Below, piece after piece: positions 51,431 through 63,917 of a stretch of 64,000 nucleotides of DNA. The stretch covers positions 91,153 through 155,152 of the forward strand of contig JAQGBZ010000135.1 in the NCBI GenBank assembly GCA_034687125.1. The letters run 5' to 3'. The position numbers were made by a program, and so were the translations under genes. Position 1 is the stretch's first letter. Every line of letters begins with the position of its first letter. The notes under the pieces are model-generated. The model did not search any database. It was not told where the DNA came from and worked only from the letters and a program-made list of their open reading frames with translations. The stretch is from Neelides folsomi (taxonomy: Eukaryota; Arthropoda; Collembola; Neelipleona; Neelidae).

Positions 51431-54400
51431 TTCCCTTTTTTTGGAAATGAGTAAATATTTAGGAATTTGAAATGACTTTAGGCATTCAACTTGACTTATA
51501 TTCTATTAATACGGCTGTTTGTTCGTCTGCTCATACCGGCATGCACGTACGCCCATACAAACACAAATACTTACAAAGGTATGTTTTCATCACCTCCAAC
51601 ACCCTCGATGTTTACCTGATATTTAACCCATTTGAGAATGGTTAATTGTATGTATTTCTCAAAATGAATATTTGTTCCTCGAGTATATATTAACGTTTGC
51701 GATCAAAGGTTCTTTTTTCTTGTTGGTAAACCATCGAATAGTAAGATTAAATTAGAGCTAAGCAAATGTTTTTTAACTTATTTCATTACTATAATTTAAA
51801 CCAATTAACCATTGAAGCATGTGTGAAGTGAACAAAAAGTATTTAGAATAATTATAAATATACACAACGTTTCTTAAGATAAATGTATAAGAAAAGGAAT
51901 GGTTATATTTAAGGGAAAAATTATTTATACAATATTGTCTCATTAATTCATCTTGGAAGAGAGCAATTCAATGGATTTAAATATACTTAAATGTATGCCA
52001 ATAATATATGTGTGTGAGGTGAGCATTCGCCGAACTGAAGAATGAATGAATAAAAAGTTGCATTTATTATCGCATAATTTTTGTATGCCTTGAATGTCAA
52101 CAGTATAACACGCAATGCATATAGGTATTCGCATTAGCATTGGCTCTGTGAACTTCATTGATAGAGAAACATATGTATGTATAGTATACCTAATACTAGG
52201 TAATACTATATGAGTAAATATCATTTCAATCGCTTGTAATCATTAGCTGTAATTGCTTCACTGTTAAAGTTGAAGATAACTCTATAGTATTTTTAAGAAT
52301 TAAATACAAAAAATCGCCAAATAAATGTTAATGTTGAATACATTATTTAATAATCTTCCAACAAATCTTAATTTAATTTGTCAAAGATTGTTTAACTTGA
52401 GGAGTTGTAACTATATTACTTGTATTACATTGTTATATTACATATACATAATGAATAATGATACATAAGATCAGTTTTCGAACTTATTAACAGATTAATA
52501 TTTATTTATTACTCATAACACGAACACATTATTTCGTCACATAACATAATTACCTAGTATATAAATTCACATCAAATCGCATATTCATCATTTCTAAATA
52601 ATTTTCCTACCTTTTGTAAAATTCAGTTTATTTTCCAGTGATACATACTACGCAACGTACAAGGAAAATTAGTCTTAACGACCGTTTATTAAATTTCTTC
52701 CTTAGTATTGTCTTCATCAGAAAAATATTTTTTATTATTTTTTTATGCAATTGAATTGACAAATGGGCTAATTTTGCATACGAAAATACGACTGCTTTTG
52801 CCAAAATCTCAAAATATTTAAGATATATCTTAATAGCAATTAATTTGAAATTCTCAGAATTGATTGAAACAAAATTTTAATCATTAAACATACATATTTA
52901 TATAGTTATGAGTCGTCATAAAAGGGATAGTAAACTAGAATCATGGATAATTTTGTTCAATTGTTATATCTTAAACAACTCCAAAAATCATTCACAGAAC
53001 TCTCTAATTACACAAATTATGGGGAATCCGATGATGTAAATATGCGAGTGGATGCCGTAAGCATTTGTTCTAACTAACCCTAAGTAATCTTCCTTTTTAT
53101 TTACAAACGAACAGATCCGAAGGTGTCCATACGATGAGCTATTAATCAAATAAGATGGGTTCAGGTACGCTATCACTTCTTATCATAACTAATATACTTA
53201 TAGACTTGAATAGTTGACAAGCGTGTTTTGGAGCACTATTTAATCAAGAAATGATAATGGCAAGACTCACCTTTCATTTATATCGGACTTTATTTTACAA
53301 TGTGTACCTATTAAACAGTGCATAGTGTTTATGGTCCTATCTTAAAACCCATCTTATTGCTCTGGCAATAAAAATGCATAGGGTGCAAGAAAGATAAACA
53401 CTTTCTTACGTTAATAAGTTGAATGATAGTGATGAGATACTTAAAGGTATACCCCAGTAAGACACATACAGGTAATAGGTATATAAATAATTTATATGCG
53501 TGTAGAGCCATGGCAAACCTTGGGGAAAAATTATCTGAATTAAACACGTACCTAACGATCTCAATGTCAAAGTAAATGAACTAGACCTGCTCAATATTTA
53601 ATGACCAAAATGATCATTTACTCAGCGCATCTACCTTTTGTAATAAAATACCTATGCAGTTATACAGTTATAATTATAATAATCCATTACTCTGGAAGTA
53701 TTAGCCTTTGGAATATATTACTATTAATTTTCATATGAATTTGTATCTTTTCATGTGCATTAAATTGGTGTCTTATAAGAAAATGTATTTATAAATGAGA
53801 ATCTGGTTTAAATAGACAACGTCGACTCTCCTTGAATTGCTGCCAAGTTACACATATGCAGCTCCTCAGATTAGTTCACCACAATAAGTCGATTAATTCG
53901 GGACTGTGAGTTGAAAATTTAATTTAGTTCGCAACTTAACCCAACAAGATATATTAATAATAGTTATTCTTTGAGAATATATTTTTGTCGTTTCCTCGAG
54001 ATAATAATCAACAACTTTTTACACACACACAAAATCAAAGGCGATTCAACATTCAAGTTATAACAAGTCACGGCTTTTATAAGGTAAAGTTGATTTTTTT
54101 TGTTAAATCCTTTAATTATTTTAATTAATAAAATTAAAGTTCAAAAGTGGATTGTATCATTATTTATCATAATTGTCTCATAATGAGAGCACACCTCTGT
54201 CATTTTTGTATGAGATCAATTTTAAACCTTTCTCGATATGAACATGACTTCAGATGTTTTGAAGTTTGTTTTAAATAAATAGTACATATATTACAGCATA
54301 ATTGGTGATAACATAGAGTAAGTATTCTCCAATTCAAATAAATAATATTAGACATGATTTAATTGCATGCCATTTAACAAAATATACAGTGGGCATTTTA

Positions 54401-55840
54401 ATAATAAATAGTTTATAAACTTTACAATCTGACAAAGATATCAATGAAAAAGGAAGTGGTTATATACTAAACAAATAATATTTGAATTTATTAAAGCGAT
54501 ACATTCAAACACGGATCTTTATTACCTTACATGATTACCTCACTTATAATTTATTATTAAATAAACACCGTTTCATTAAATGTGATAGCTCTTCGTCTCC
54601 TCATTATCAATGTTATCTTCTGTTTGTTTGAACGTGGATGATTAATCATTACATTAAATTAAGTAGTTTTTGTATACACATTTGAATACTTCAATAATTC
54701 TGATTTCCATTCTCCATTCATACCATTGCAGTTAAGGACATTGCTATACATTACATTCATCATATCACTCCAGTGTATTTAAAGCACAATATTTAATCCT
54801 TTGACTCAAAAAATTTCCCAAACTTCTGTATCACGCCATAGGAATGGCCAGTTGTTCAAAAATACCTTAAGATAATGACAAAAAAAATATAAACCGCAAA
54901 CTTCGTTCTACACTCATTTATCTTTCAAAAGGATCAAAATGGGCTATTCAATTATTATTAGAGACTAAAAAAGTGATTAAAATTTCCTAAGTGTATCAAT
55001 ATGTCTGGTATTGAATATTAAAAGCCTTTGGGCCAACCCCCCTTATATTAAACGCATAGTAACATTTAACATCGAGATAATTTCACATTTAGATAGATCT
55101 AAATCTAACATGGTGATATTACAATTAAATATGAAAATAAGATACAATTATTTATATCTACTTGAAAAAAGCGAACTTAATCTTACAGAAGATAATCGGC
55201 CATGCATAAATAATCATTGAGACAATCTTTAATGTGCTTATTTACATTATGTATACATATGTAAATATGTTATTGTTCATGTACAATAAATATGTAATTA
55301 ATAGCTATCATATAAATTAATTAGAGGTGTGGAAATGATTATCAGTTAATTGAACTTGACACTTTAACTGCCAAATACACACTTGCATATACGGTATTAG
55401 TTAGATCATTTATACTCTCACGTCATGAATCGAAATATTCGAAATAATCAGCTAATGGTTTAAGTCTTGCGTAGGAAAATTTTTTATCTCGGAATTCGAT
55501 ATCGGATATGGATGTCACTAATAGAGAGGAATAACAATAGAAGAGAAATTGTCCTCAACTTAATCAGTTTACTTGAAGTAAAAATTAATTTTGAAAGTCT
55601 AAAGCATTTCAATGGAAAATTAAATAATAGAAATGTGATGGCTACATTATGACTAGGGATTAAATTTCTACCTGTAGCCATATATAATTGTTCCAGAAAG
55701 AAAACATTTATGGAGGTGTCATGTGCTGGGAGAATGATATGGAAGCCACCCTGGGCCTGAAATCAATTTCTCTTTAAGGATTTTCTAAAAAGTGATTTAA
55801 GCTGTTCTTGTTTATTTTACAAATTCAGTGAAAAACTATT
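51431..55840. other. AT-rich intergenic DNA, nothing recognised
   Basis: Only short A/T-driven frames. No transposase, reverse transcriptase or RNA gene seen. Confidence 0.5.
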
Positions 55841-55849
55841 TTGAAGAGT

Positions 55850-56435
55850 AATCAAGGGCTGTGGCTCATGCCGTCACCTCCTGCCGAAGTTCCACCTTGG
55901 AGATATGGTGGACCTTAAATTTGTTAACGAGGTCCGGACGGCGGTGTAATTGGAGAGTTCAGAGGGTGCCGTGGGCCGTCATTAGGAAACGACGGCCCCA
56001 TTCCCCTCTACCAAATGCAATGAGGTCGGGGAGTTAAACGGCCCGCGCTGGAGAGATTATTTCTCCCGAGTGGGTCAGGGCGGGAGCGGAAGGAGTGGGA
56101 CCGACGAAGGCGTGCGTAGGGAGCATACAGAGGCGGTGGTGGTCGCTGGGCTGCTCGGAGCAGAGTGACCTGTTCACGTCATCGCCGATACTTGGAATCG
56201 CGTGGATGAATGAAGAGAGTGAAGTCAGCCCGTGATGTCAGCGAGTTGTGGTGGTGGCGAAGCACTTGGAGGAAGAGGGGAAGGAAGAGCCGGCCGGTCG
56301 AGCCATCAGCTTCTCCCTAAGATGTGGATGACGCAGGCTGCAGGCTCCTCAGAGCTCGTCGTTGGGTGACAGGAGATTGAGGTGGCGGCGGGAGGACACC
56401 TGTTACAACTCCGAGAGCAGGGAAGTATAGATAGG
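55850..56435. other. Strongly GC- and CpG-rich block upstream of the cytokine-like gene
   Basis: The most GC-rich stretch of the window begins abruptly here and continues to about 58680 across the promoter, first exons and intron 3 of the gene at 56845. Position suggests promoter-proximal regulatory DNA. No complete frame of note in this part. Confidence 0.45.
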
Positions 56436-56474
56436 TATAAAAGCTCGGGCCTCGGCCGGACCACGACCAGTTGA
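56436..56474 (+). promoter_or_regulatory. TATA box plus initiator, core promoter of the cytokine-like gene
   Basis: TATAAAAG at 56436-56443 is followed 33 bases later by CCAGTT, with A at about 56469. This fits an arthropod initiator at the canonical distance. It sits in a GC-rich region where a chance TATAAAAG is unlikely, and transcription would run into the gene that follows. Confidence 0.6.
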
Positions 56475-56844
56475 AGACTTGCTAACCCAAGAGCCTGTAG
56501 ACCATTCGTTCAGAGAGACCCCAACACGACACCTTCCCGTGTAGGTTGCTGTGGGAAATAAATAGGGATTACCTCTCACTGGGATCCTCAGTTGTCGGAC
56601 TCGCGACGTACAAGCCTGACCTATCTCTGGTCCATGACCAAACCTGCTCACATAGTGTTCTCCACTCAACCTTTCGATTGCCATGTCCTCAGACGTCCAA
56701 AACCGTGTTGTCCCAACAGACACTTGTCGGTGTGCCCCGTTGTCCCCTGCCCTGCCCTCCCCGAACCCTCAACAGACCTTCGTTTTCGGTGAGTCGGTGT
56801 TGATACGTTTTTTACAATTTAACTCTTTCAATTTCCCTCAAAGA
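56469..56844 (+). other. Probable 5' untranslated exon and 55-nt intron
   Basis: From the inferred start site to a consensus donor (CG|GTGAGT at 56789) there are 320 bases, then a 55-nt intron ending in a pyrimidine tract and CAAAG (56843). The exon has upstream ATGs (for example 56634 and 56683). If the intron is kept, the frame from 56683 runs into the downstream coding frame, adding 54 residues rich in Pro. If spliced, it becomes an upstream ORF. Which form is used cannot be told from the sequence. Confidence 0.4.
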
Positions 56845-59800
56845 ATGAATGAACGTTCTGAATCTCAATTGGCCCCGCAGAGCACACTTATTCACTCGCT
56901 CACGTTGGAGAACATCCTTCATAGGAATTCCCAGCCTTCTGATTCATTCATTCATAACCTCATTCATATTCATTGGAGTGAGTTATGGAGTGCAGTGAGT
57001 TGGTCGAAGTTAACACACTTTGTTTCCTTTCAGGTTGGAGAAAGATCAGATTTTTGTGCATCTTCGTCGCCTTCTCGCTATTTCCCTTTGCCATGTCAAG
57101 TCCAGTGCGGGAGCACGGGAGAGGCAAAACCCATCACCCTGAGAAGTGGGTGAATCCCTGCGGCATCCCCAACATGACCGGATCGCTGTTCAAGTCCCAC
57201 GGATACCAGGAATCTAACAGCGAAATCTACTTGAACATCGTGACTCAAGTTAAGATGGCGATCGACCAGGCCGAAGAATTCATAGAGTCATTTGTAAGTA
57301 ACCCATGGTTTAATTGCCCAACTTATTCGCCGCTGCTCTCGCTATTATTGAGTCATCAATCCAAGACCATTTCCCCAAGATAGAGATAGGCCGCATGGCA
57401 CGTCGTGTGGGATTTTGTTGACGTCGGCGGCGCTTCCCGCTCTTCGTCCGTTGGGAGCCGGAAGTTGGGCAAGAGAAGTGGGAAGAGATGAGTAATAGGT
57501 CTGGTCGGCTGATGAGAGGGCCAGGTAGATTGGATAGGAGATGGGACAGAGGAATCCGTGCGGTGTGGGGCTAATGGGCCCGCCAGGAGTCGGGCCGAGG
57601 GCCGAGAAGGGATCATGTAATGGGACTTTGAAGTGACCAGCAGCGGAAAGGTTCAGGTCCTCCGTGCATGGAGTGAATGTGAGTCACTGGTCGGAACGCC
57701 CTCACCTTCGCCACCCCCGTCCGCGGAGTCAGCAGAGGCATTCCACCTCCGCGCTGATTACAGAGCGAGCCCTCTCTTTCTTCAACTCGATCTGTAATTT
57801 GTAGAGAGAGTGCCGCCGCTTGAAGCCCGCCGACGTACCTTCGCGCCTCACCCGCCAGTCCCCATCATTCAACTTGTCCATAAATATCTCCCCTCCCACT
57901 CACTCGTTCATTGATAGAGGAAAACACGAGCATTCTTGACCAGTCAACAATAATCGCCCACTTCCACCTTTCCCTCTTCTTCGCATTCCTCGTTTCTCTT
58001 TCCGACCCAGACCCAGCTTGGAGGGAATCATGAAGTCACCGTTGGCCAACATCTCCCACCTTCTCGGCTCCTGTCCTTTCAATCTCAATCAAAAGAGTGA
58101 ATCATATCAATTTTTCCAAGAATATATCGCCATCCGGTTCGCACATCCGTTCCATGATTAGATGCCCGGAGCTCGCCAAGATCCAAAGGTGGATCTGTCG
58201 GATCCCGGATCCTCAGAACCCTAACTGCCAGTAATGAGCCGTGACGTGGGCCGAGGATAATAAGTTCATTCATACGACCTGTTCAGCCATTGTCCCATTG
58301 TTACCATCCTCCTCGTGGAGCTGGAGAAGCTTCTCTCGGCTCCTCACCTTTTCAATGCATCCGCTTAGCTAATAAAACAAGGATCATTCGATGACTCCAT
58401 TTCCAAAGGAATCAGAGAGATGAGAACATTTACGAGAAAGGAAACGAGCGGAGTCAATCCATAAATGACATTTGGGTAACCCAAAGAGCTCCTTTGCATT
58501 CACACACGACACTCCTCCACATTTCACATGTTGAGCTCGCCGATGTTTCGAGGGACTTACGAGACAATTTAGCCACTTATGACCCTTTTCTTCCCAGTAC
58601 TTTTCCACGTCCTAACACGAGGGCTTGAGGTTGGGAAGACATGCTTTGACGAACATACGACCCTTCTTAATTCCTCCGTGTAGGACATAATTTCAATAGC
58701 ACATTATAAATAGGTAATCATCAGCCAATATAAAAACACGTTCATTCAAGTCCTCGTGACTTCTGCCCCCTTAAAAACCGCATGAAAGGAAACAGGTTCA
58801 AATTTGTACAAACCAATACCAAATTAGAATAAATGGCTTGAATAAATAATACACCTGTGTCTGGATGAGGAGTCATTCAAATTGCTCATCCAATTTCACA
58901 GAATATTTTATCAGCATTAATGAGAAGCATAAACTAGATAATGTTTGTTTGAGTAATGCAAAAAAAATCTAGCGTACTTTCAATTTCATACGCATAGTAA
59001 AAATTCATTCAACCTTTAAATGAGAATTCTAATAAATGATAAGCAATTATTGGATAATTTGTCATATTATGGTAAACCAACGATAAATTCTTATACTGAT
59101 GACAAAGCGAGCAGACCGTGAATGATTTGAGCGCCAAAAATAATACCAAGGCTAAGGGTTCTAAAAAAATATTTTATTTTTATTTTAGCACAGCGAGAGT
59201 TTTCAATACGAGAGATCTCAAGACAAATATAAAAATATTCATTATGATTTTGTCGAAACTGAAAATCCTGCTCTAATGAGTAAAATAGGAACCAAGAACA
59301 ACGATGTAGAGGAAATGACAGATAAAGATGTAAGTTTCTTTTTTTTCTCAATTCCATCTTTAAGAATCATTAACCAACGGGTTGGAAATCCGGATAGCAA
59401 CGAGAATGTCGTCAACAACTTCATATTTATTGGCTAACAATTTGTTGTATATTTATTTTTTTAAACATTGACACCGGCGACAATCGCAAAATAAATGTCC
59501 GTATCTAAGCATGTAGGTGTAAGATCAACTCATACATGGGTTAAATATTGTTAAACTAGGCTAAAATTAACTCATATTTTTCTTATCCAGGTTGAAGACT
59601 TAATTGCCAAGCTCTTTGCTACGCTTCAAAGGTTTGCCGTCGGTCTCGAACAGATTGTCTTAGATCAAGCAATCCATGGTGGCTCATTTCATCATCATTT
59701 CCACGAAGCGGAATTTCAGCTGAAATACGTAAGTTTCCATTATAACTTATTGAACATATTCCCTACCTTGTATTGGCAATCAATCAAAGTTGGGCTGAAA

Positions 59801-60858
59801 GTAAAAATGAAAGCAGATATTCAAAAGTGATATCTCTCACACCCCAAGACTCAAAACTCCTATAGTCTCCCCTCTTTTGTTTTGCTAGTATTTCGTAATT
59901 AAAAACATTTGAATTGGTTTGCCAGAGATTCGTCTCCTATTATAGATTACTTCCCAACATGAACATGCGGAGTCACACTCGTGTGAGTACAAATGGCTAT
60001 TGAGAGCCTAAAGATAGACAAGTGAAAGGCAAATAGACTTCAAAGGCTTATAAAATGTACAAAAGAGACTTGAACTAAAAATGAGATCCCCTCGAGTGCA
60101 TAAATTATCTAAGGAAGCGTGAGTGGAGGAAGGAAGGGAAGATAATTCGTATAATTGTGGCTCTTGTAGTGCCACTCTGGGCCCATTCGTTCACCCTCCC
60201 TTGTAAAAAAAGTATAATGAGGGGGAGAAGGGGTGTGAAAAAAATGATGAGTGCTAGAATTAATTAAAGTTGATAGAAAGTAAGAATTCTTTGAATCCGC
60301 CTCATGAACTGACGGCGAGGGTGCGAAGAGGATGTTCATTCAAATAGCCAAATGCCGACATATCCCTCAATGGAGAAGGATTGCGATTGAGGCTGCACAG
60401 GTGAACAACCGGGGAGAAACGGCCAAGATGTGTAGCAACATCTCTTTTGTCCCCCTTAAATACCTACTTTGAGATATACAGGTAAATATAGTTATGTGCA
60501 TCGAGAAAGGGTGTTCCGGTTGTTGAGTCTTGGGATGGGAAGCCTTTGATTGGGAACAGTCACAACGAGGGGCGGAGTGAATTGAAGAATCTGCGTCTAA
60601 TGGCCATTGGAGTCTAACAAGGTGTTTTTTCAGGTTCTTTGCGAGTTCCAACAAGCGTTGATCGAGAAGGGAGTCGTGTATGAGGACATCAAGAGAGAAA
60701 TCATGGGACAGAAAATCAGGGAGCTCGACGACGACAACATGAGAAAGTTCAGGGATTGGGTCATTTTCCGCGACTATACAACGACGCTCAAGTACATCGA
60801 GAAAACCTTTTTGCAGCTCAAGAACCAGGCAGAAAAGGACGAGGCCGAGAGTCCTTAA
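56845..60858 (+). CDS. Secreted helical protein, candidate four-helix cytokine-like ligand
   Basis: I do not recognise a named family. Exons 56845-56977, 57034-57293, 59189-59329, 59591-59728 and 60634-60858 join with GT-AG introns and an uninterrupted frame (298 aa). A hydrophobic segment FLCIFVAFSLFPFA (about 51-64) looks like a signal peptide, with cleavage near SSPVREHG. The long stretch before it makes the start uncertain: ATG 56845 is the first in this exon, while an unspliced ATG at 56985 gives a more normal 36-residue leader. The mature part has two cysteines (C87 and C227, one possible disulfide), a glycosylation site NMT, a His-rich loop (about 207-216) and four predicted amphipathic helices: about 104-136, 179-203, 217-236 and 257-288 (MRKFRDWVIFRDYTTTLKYI). 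This up-up-down-down-like plan and size recall the CNTF/IL-6 type long-chain cytokines that act through gp130/Domeless-like receptors. That is inference; a different helical secreted protein is possible. Confidence 0.75.
57294..59188. other. Large intron 3 of the cytokine-like gene, GC-rich first half
   Basis: 57294-58680 is GC-rich, with minus-strand frames up to 86 codons (57616-57356) lacking motifs. The rest is AT-rich. First-intron-proximal GC-rich DNA next to a TATA promoter could hold enhancers. Confidence 0.4.
59729..60633. other. Last intron of the cytokine-like gene
   Basis: Donor GTAAGT at 59729 and acceptor TTTTTTCAG ending at 60633. Minus-strand frames here (60339-60109 and 60654-60367) show no motifs, and the second overlaps the last exon; they are treated as chance. 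Confidence 0.55.
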
Positions 60859-62930
60859 GGCTAATTCTCAAGGTCTCACCCTTCCTTGTTTGTATATAGG
60901 ATTGAAATGATTTTTTTCATTTTTGACTTATATTTTACTGTGATATGTTCATCTTTAATTGTTAAGTAGTTGTATTTTTAGTTGTTAGTTGTGGTAAAGC
61001 AAAGATATTTATTTCATGGCTTGGTCAAATCAAAGCTTTCAGTCGATGAAAGCATAAAAGTACATAGTACTTAATACATTACTACTTGCACATACATAAT
61101 TTATTGATATAAGGTGTATTCAAAAGGCTCGTCAATGACCAATTGATGGAGTAAGTAGCTAATAGAAGTACCATAATGAGTATTTTAAATTTCATTTGAT
61201 AGTCTTACTTAAGTATTAAAAAGCATTTTTGTTAGAATATTTCCTAAGAACTTCACATATGCAAATCTTCAGCAAAGGTTCTTTTTCATAGTTGTGAAGG
61301 ATAGATTTTCAATGTATATTTAAAGGAAATTGTCTCATTAACGAAGTCCCAAGTAGATCAAAACTATGATAGTCTTATTTATAGATATTTTAGATAATTT
61401 ATGAATTAATGACTTTGAGTCTTGGGCTATTCGACCAATAAATAATTTATGAAAAAGGTAGCAGTACTAAAATGCATGAATAGATCGTAAACGAAATATC
61501 AAAAGTATTTTATCATCTAATAAGTACAGGCATATGTACTCTATTTATCTCTTCTCTCTCTCGTTACGTGATTACTTGATTGGCGTTTTTTGTTCTCAAA
61601 AAGGCGAGAAAACAAGACTATATGATTTACACTCTCAGAGGCAATTCACGGGATCAAGAGGAATGAAGAGAGAAAAATCTCTAATGACTTAAAAAACTAG
61701 TAATTATTAGGAAAATAAATCACAAATTATTTTTACTATCTGTAGACTCTTAAAAACAACAAAATGTATATATTCTATCTATTTATACACGTACCTACAA
61801 TTACCATTTCATAGTGATTACATACCTACCTAAATATTTAAACTGTATTTATTGTTGTTCCTTGTGTTTGTTTCTCTTTAGTAAAATCGAGAATATTTTA
61901 CCATAAATATACATATTTTACTTAAATGTTATATTTTATAAACAAAGTACCTTAATATAAGTATTTGTTGAACTCTATTGTATTGGTTGTGAATTTATTA
62001 ATTAGTATTATTAATAAGTTTAAGGTGCGTTTGCACTAAAGCTCAATAATAGTCAAAATCAAAGATCACGAATGACTATTAACTTTCTATATAGATAATT
62101 TAATGTTTTCTCAGAAGGTAAATTACTTGGTAGCACTTAAAATGTACCTAGGTACCTAGTAGTACCCTTTTATTTATTACCTACTTTATACTTAATCTAT
62201 GCATTTTCATTAGGAGCAATGAAAGAAAGCATACCTTGGGTCTTATTGTTAGTTACCTTATAAAAATATAAATAGATGTTTTAATAAATTGTGTTAGAAT
62301 CACAATGGACACAAAGTACTTAAACACTTATACCTTGTACACATTATTTTTAAAGCAACACTTTTAGCGTGTTTGAATATTACACATGCATGTATATGAT
62401 ATGTGTTATATAAGAACTTGATTTGTATGACTATAATACACACACACACTTTCTTATGATATCTCTAATTTGTATGTATTTCAATTATGAAACTTCATCG
62501 ATAGTTTCCATGTGTAATTTTCGCTAAATATCTTCTATAACGAGCCAAAGATTAATAAACAAATTTTATTTATTATCATTAAAACCTGAAATCATTTAAT
62601 TCAATGTTTCATCATCTGTAAAAATGTTAAATAATCATACGATCATAAATAATCATATTTAAACATAACTCGAACATAATATTTATTTAAATAAATAAAG
62701 TATTTGATATTGAGAAAATAATTATTTAATTAATTAAAATAATATTATTAAGACATTGCATACATATATAATTTTTTCACGTTTTTTTAATTTACAATAG
62801 AGTGATAACATGTATGTGCATGTTTATACCCAAATTACTTTATAGTATTTGGTGTCTTGAATCGTTTTTGTCTTGTTATTACTTGAAAACCTTGTTAAGG
62901 TACTTCAAAAAGGCATAGGTAAATACGTAT
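60859..62930. other. 3' UTR and AT-rich intergenic DNA
   Basis: No coding frame. Contains a short pyrimidine run (CTCTTCTCTCTCTCG) near 61551-61565 and AT simple sequence. Confidence 0.5.
61437..61442 (+). terminator. Candidate polyadenylation signal of the cytokine-like gene
   Basis: AATAAA about 580 bases after the TAA stop. It is one of several possible sites in AT-rich DNA. Confidence 0.25.
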
Positions 62931-62939
62931 CTTACATTA

Positions 62940-63710
62940 AAGGCATGGGGTGATTCAAGCCACGCTCATCCACCGTTTTTACACCTGCACCTATTGAGAA
63001 GTAATCGAACTTTTTGAAACTTGTTCGTTCATTTCCCTGCGCATGGAGCGGTCGAGATTTGAAGGAAAAATGAACGAGAGAGTTCTGTGTGAATTTCATT
63101 CCATTGGTGAGTATAATAAGTTTGTTTTGGCCCTCAGAGATGTCGGATGTGACTCCCACAACCAAGAACCGTGGAAGAACGTTTTTGTGTTTTCGGGTTC
63201 GACCCGAATCCCGAGTCTATATACATGAGGAGGGGAGTTAACCTTAGCAGAAGAGCCTAAATCGGGCCTTAAAAAACTCTTTGGAGTTAGTCCATGGAGA
63301 TGCACAATTATTTTTTCCGATCTCTCTTGGGCCTTTCAATTCCTCACAGTCTCCTGAAGCTCAAGTTGGCATTGTGTATATCGAGAATTTTTGGTTTTTT
63401 GGAAATTCTTTTTCTTACCATTGAATTGAACAAGGCATTCATTCTTCCTTTTCCGTTGAATTGGAATAATCCGAAAGGAAGCTAGAGCTCATATTGGAAG
63501 TGGATATCGCAAAAGACTTTTATGCTTCGGAGAAAGTCGATGAGTATCGACGCCTCTTTCGGACCCTCCTATCCATTTCCCTCGTAACATCCCGTTGAAA
63601 CCGCTCCAACATCCTCATCATGAAGACTCCACATCATCCCACCGACTCTTCACCTCTCTATCGATGTGCCCTCAAAGTCCCATCACACGCATACACATAC
63701 CTTACATAGA
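62940..63710. other. GC-richer island, possible exon of a downstream gene
   Basis: A frame from ATG 63043 (MERSRFEGKMNERVLCEF and on) reaches a good donor, ATTG|GTGAGT, near 63106 and could be a first coding exon of a gene beyond the window. No partner exon was found, and the peptide is too short to classify. Confidence 0.25.
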
Positions 63711-63917
63711 AATAAATAACAATGGGTTCGCCTATTTATCCACATAAGGGTTTTACCCTCTCCAGCTCTCCTGTTCCCTATTTCATATGAATATGAATGG
63801 AAAAATATTAACCTCATTAAATATAAAAGGAAACAGGACCATGTGTCAACATGTTTAGGACACGACTTTGAACGTCGGTTTTATTTATGCACATACATTA
63901 TTTTGTTGGAACATACC

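Noticed and set aside
56683-57153. 156-codon frame as a separate protein
   Set aside because: It runs through two likely mini-introns, and its last part is out of frame with the real exon 57034-57293. At most it is a retained-intron N-terminus.
57356-58608. Several minus-strand frames of 62-86 codons in the GC-rich intron
   Set aside because: Short, without motifs or start context, and expected in GC-rich DNA where stop codons are rare.
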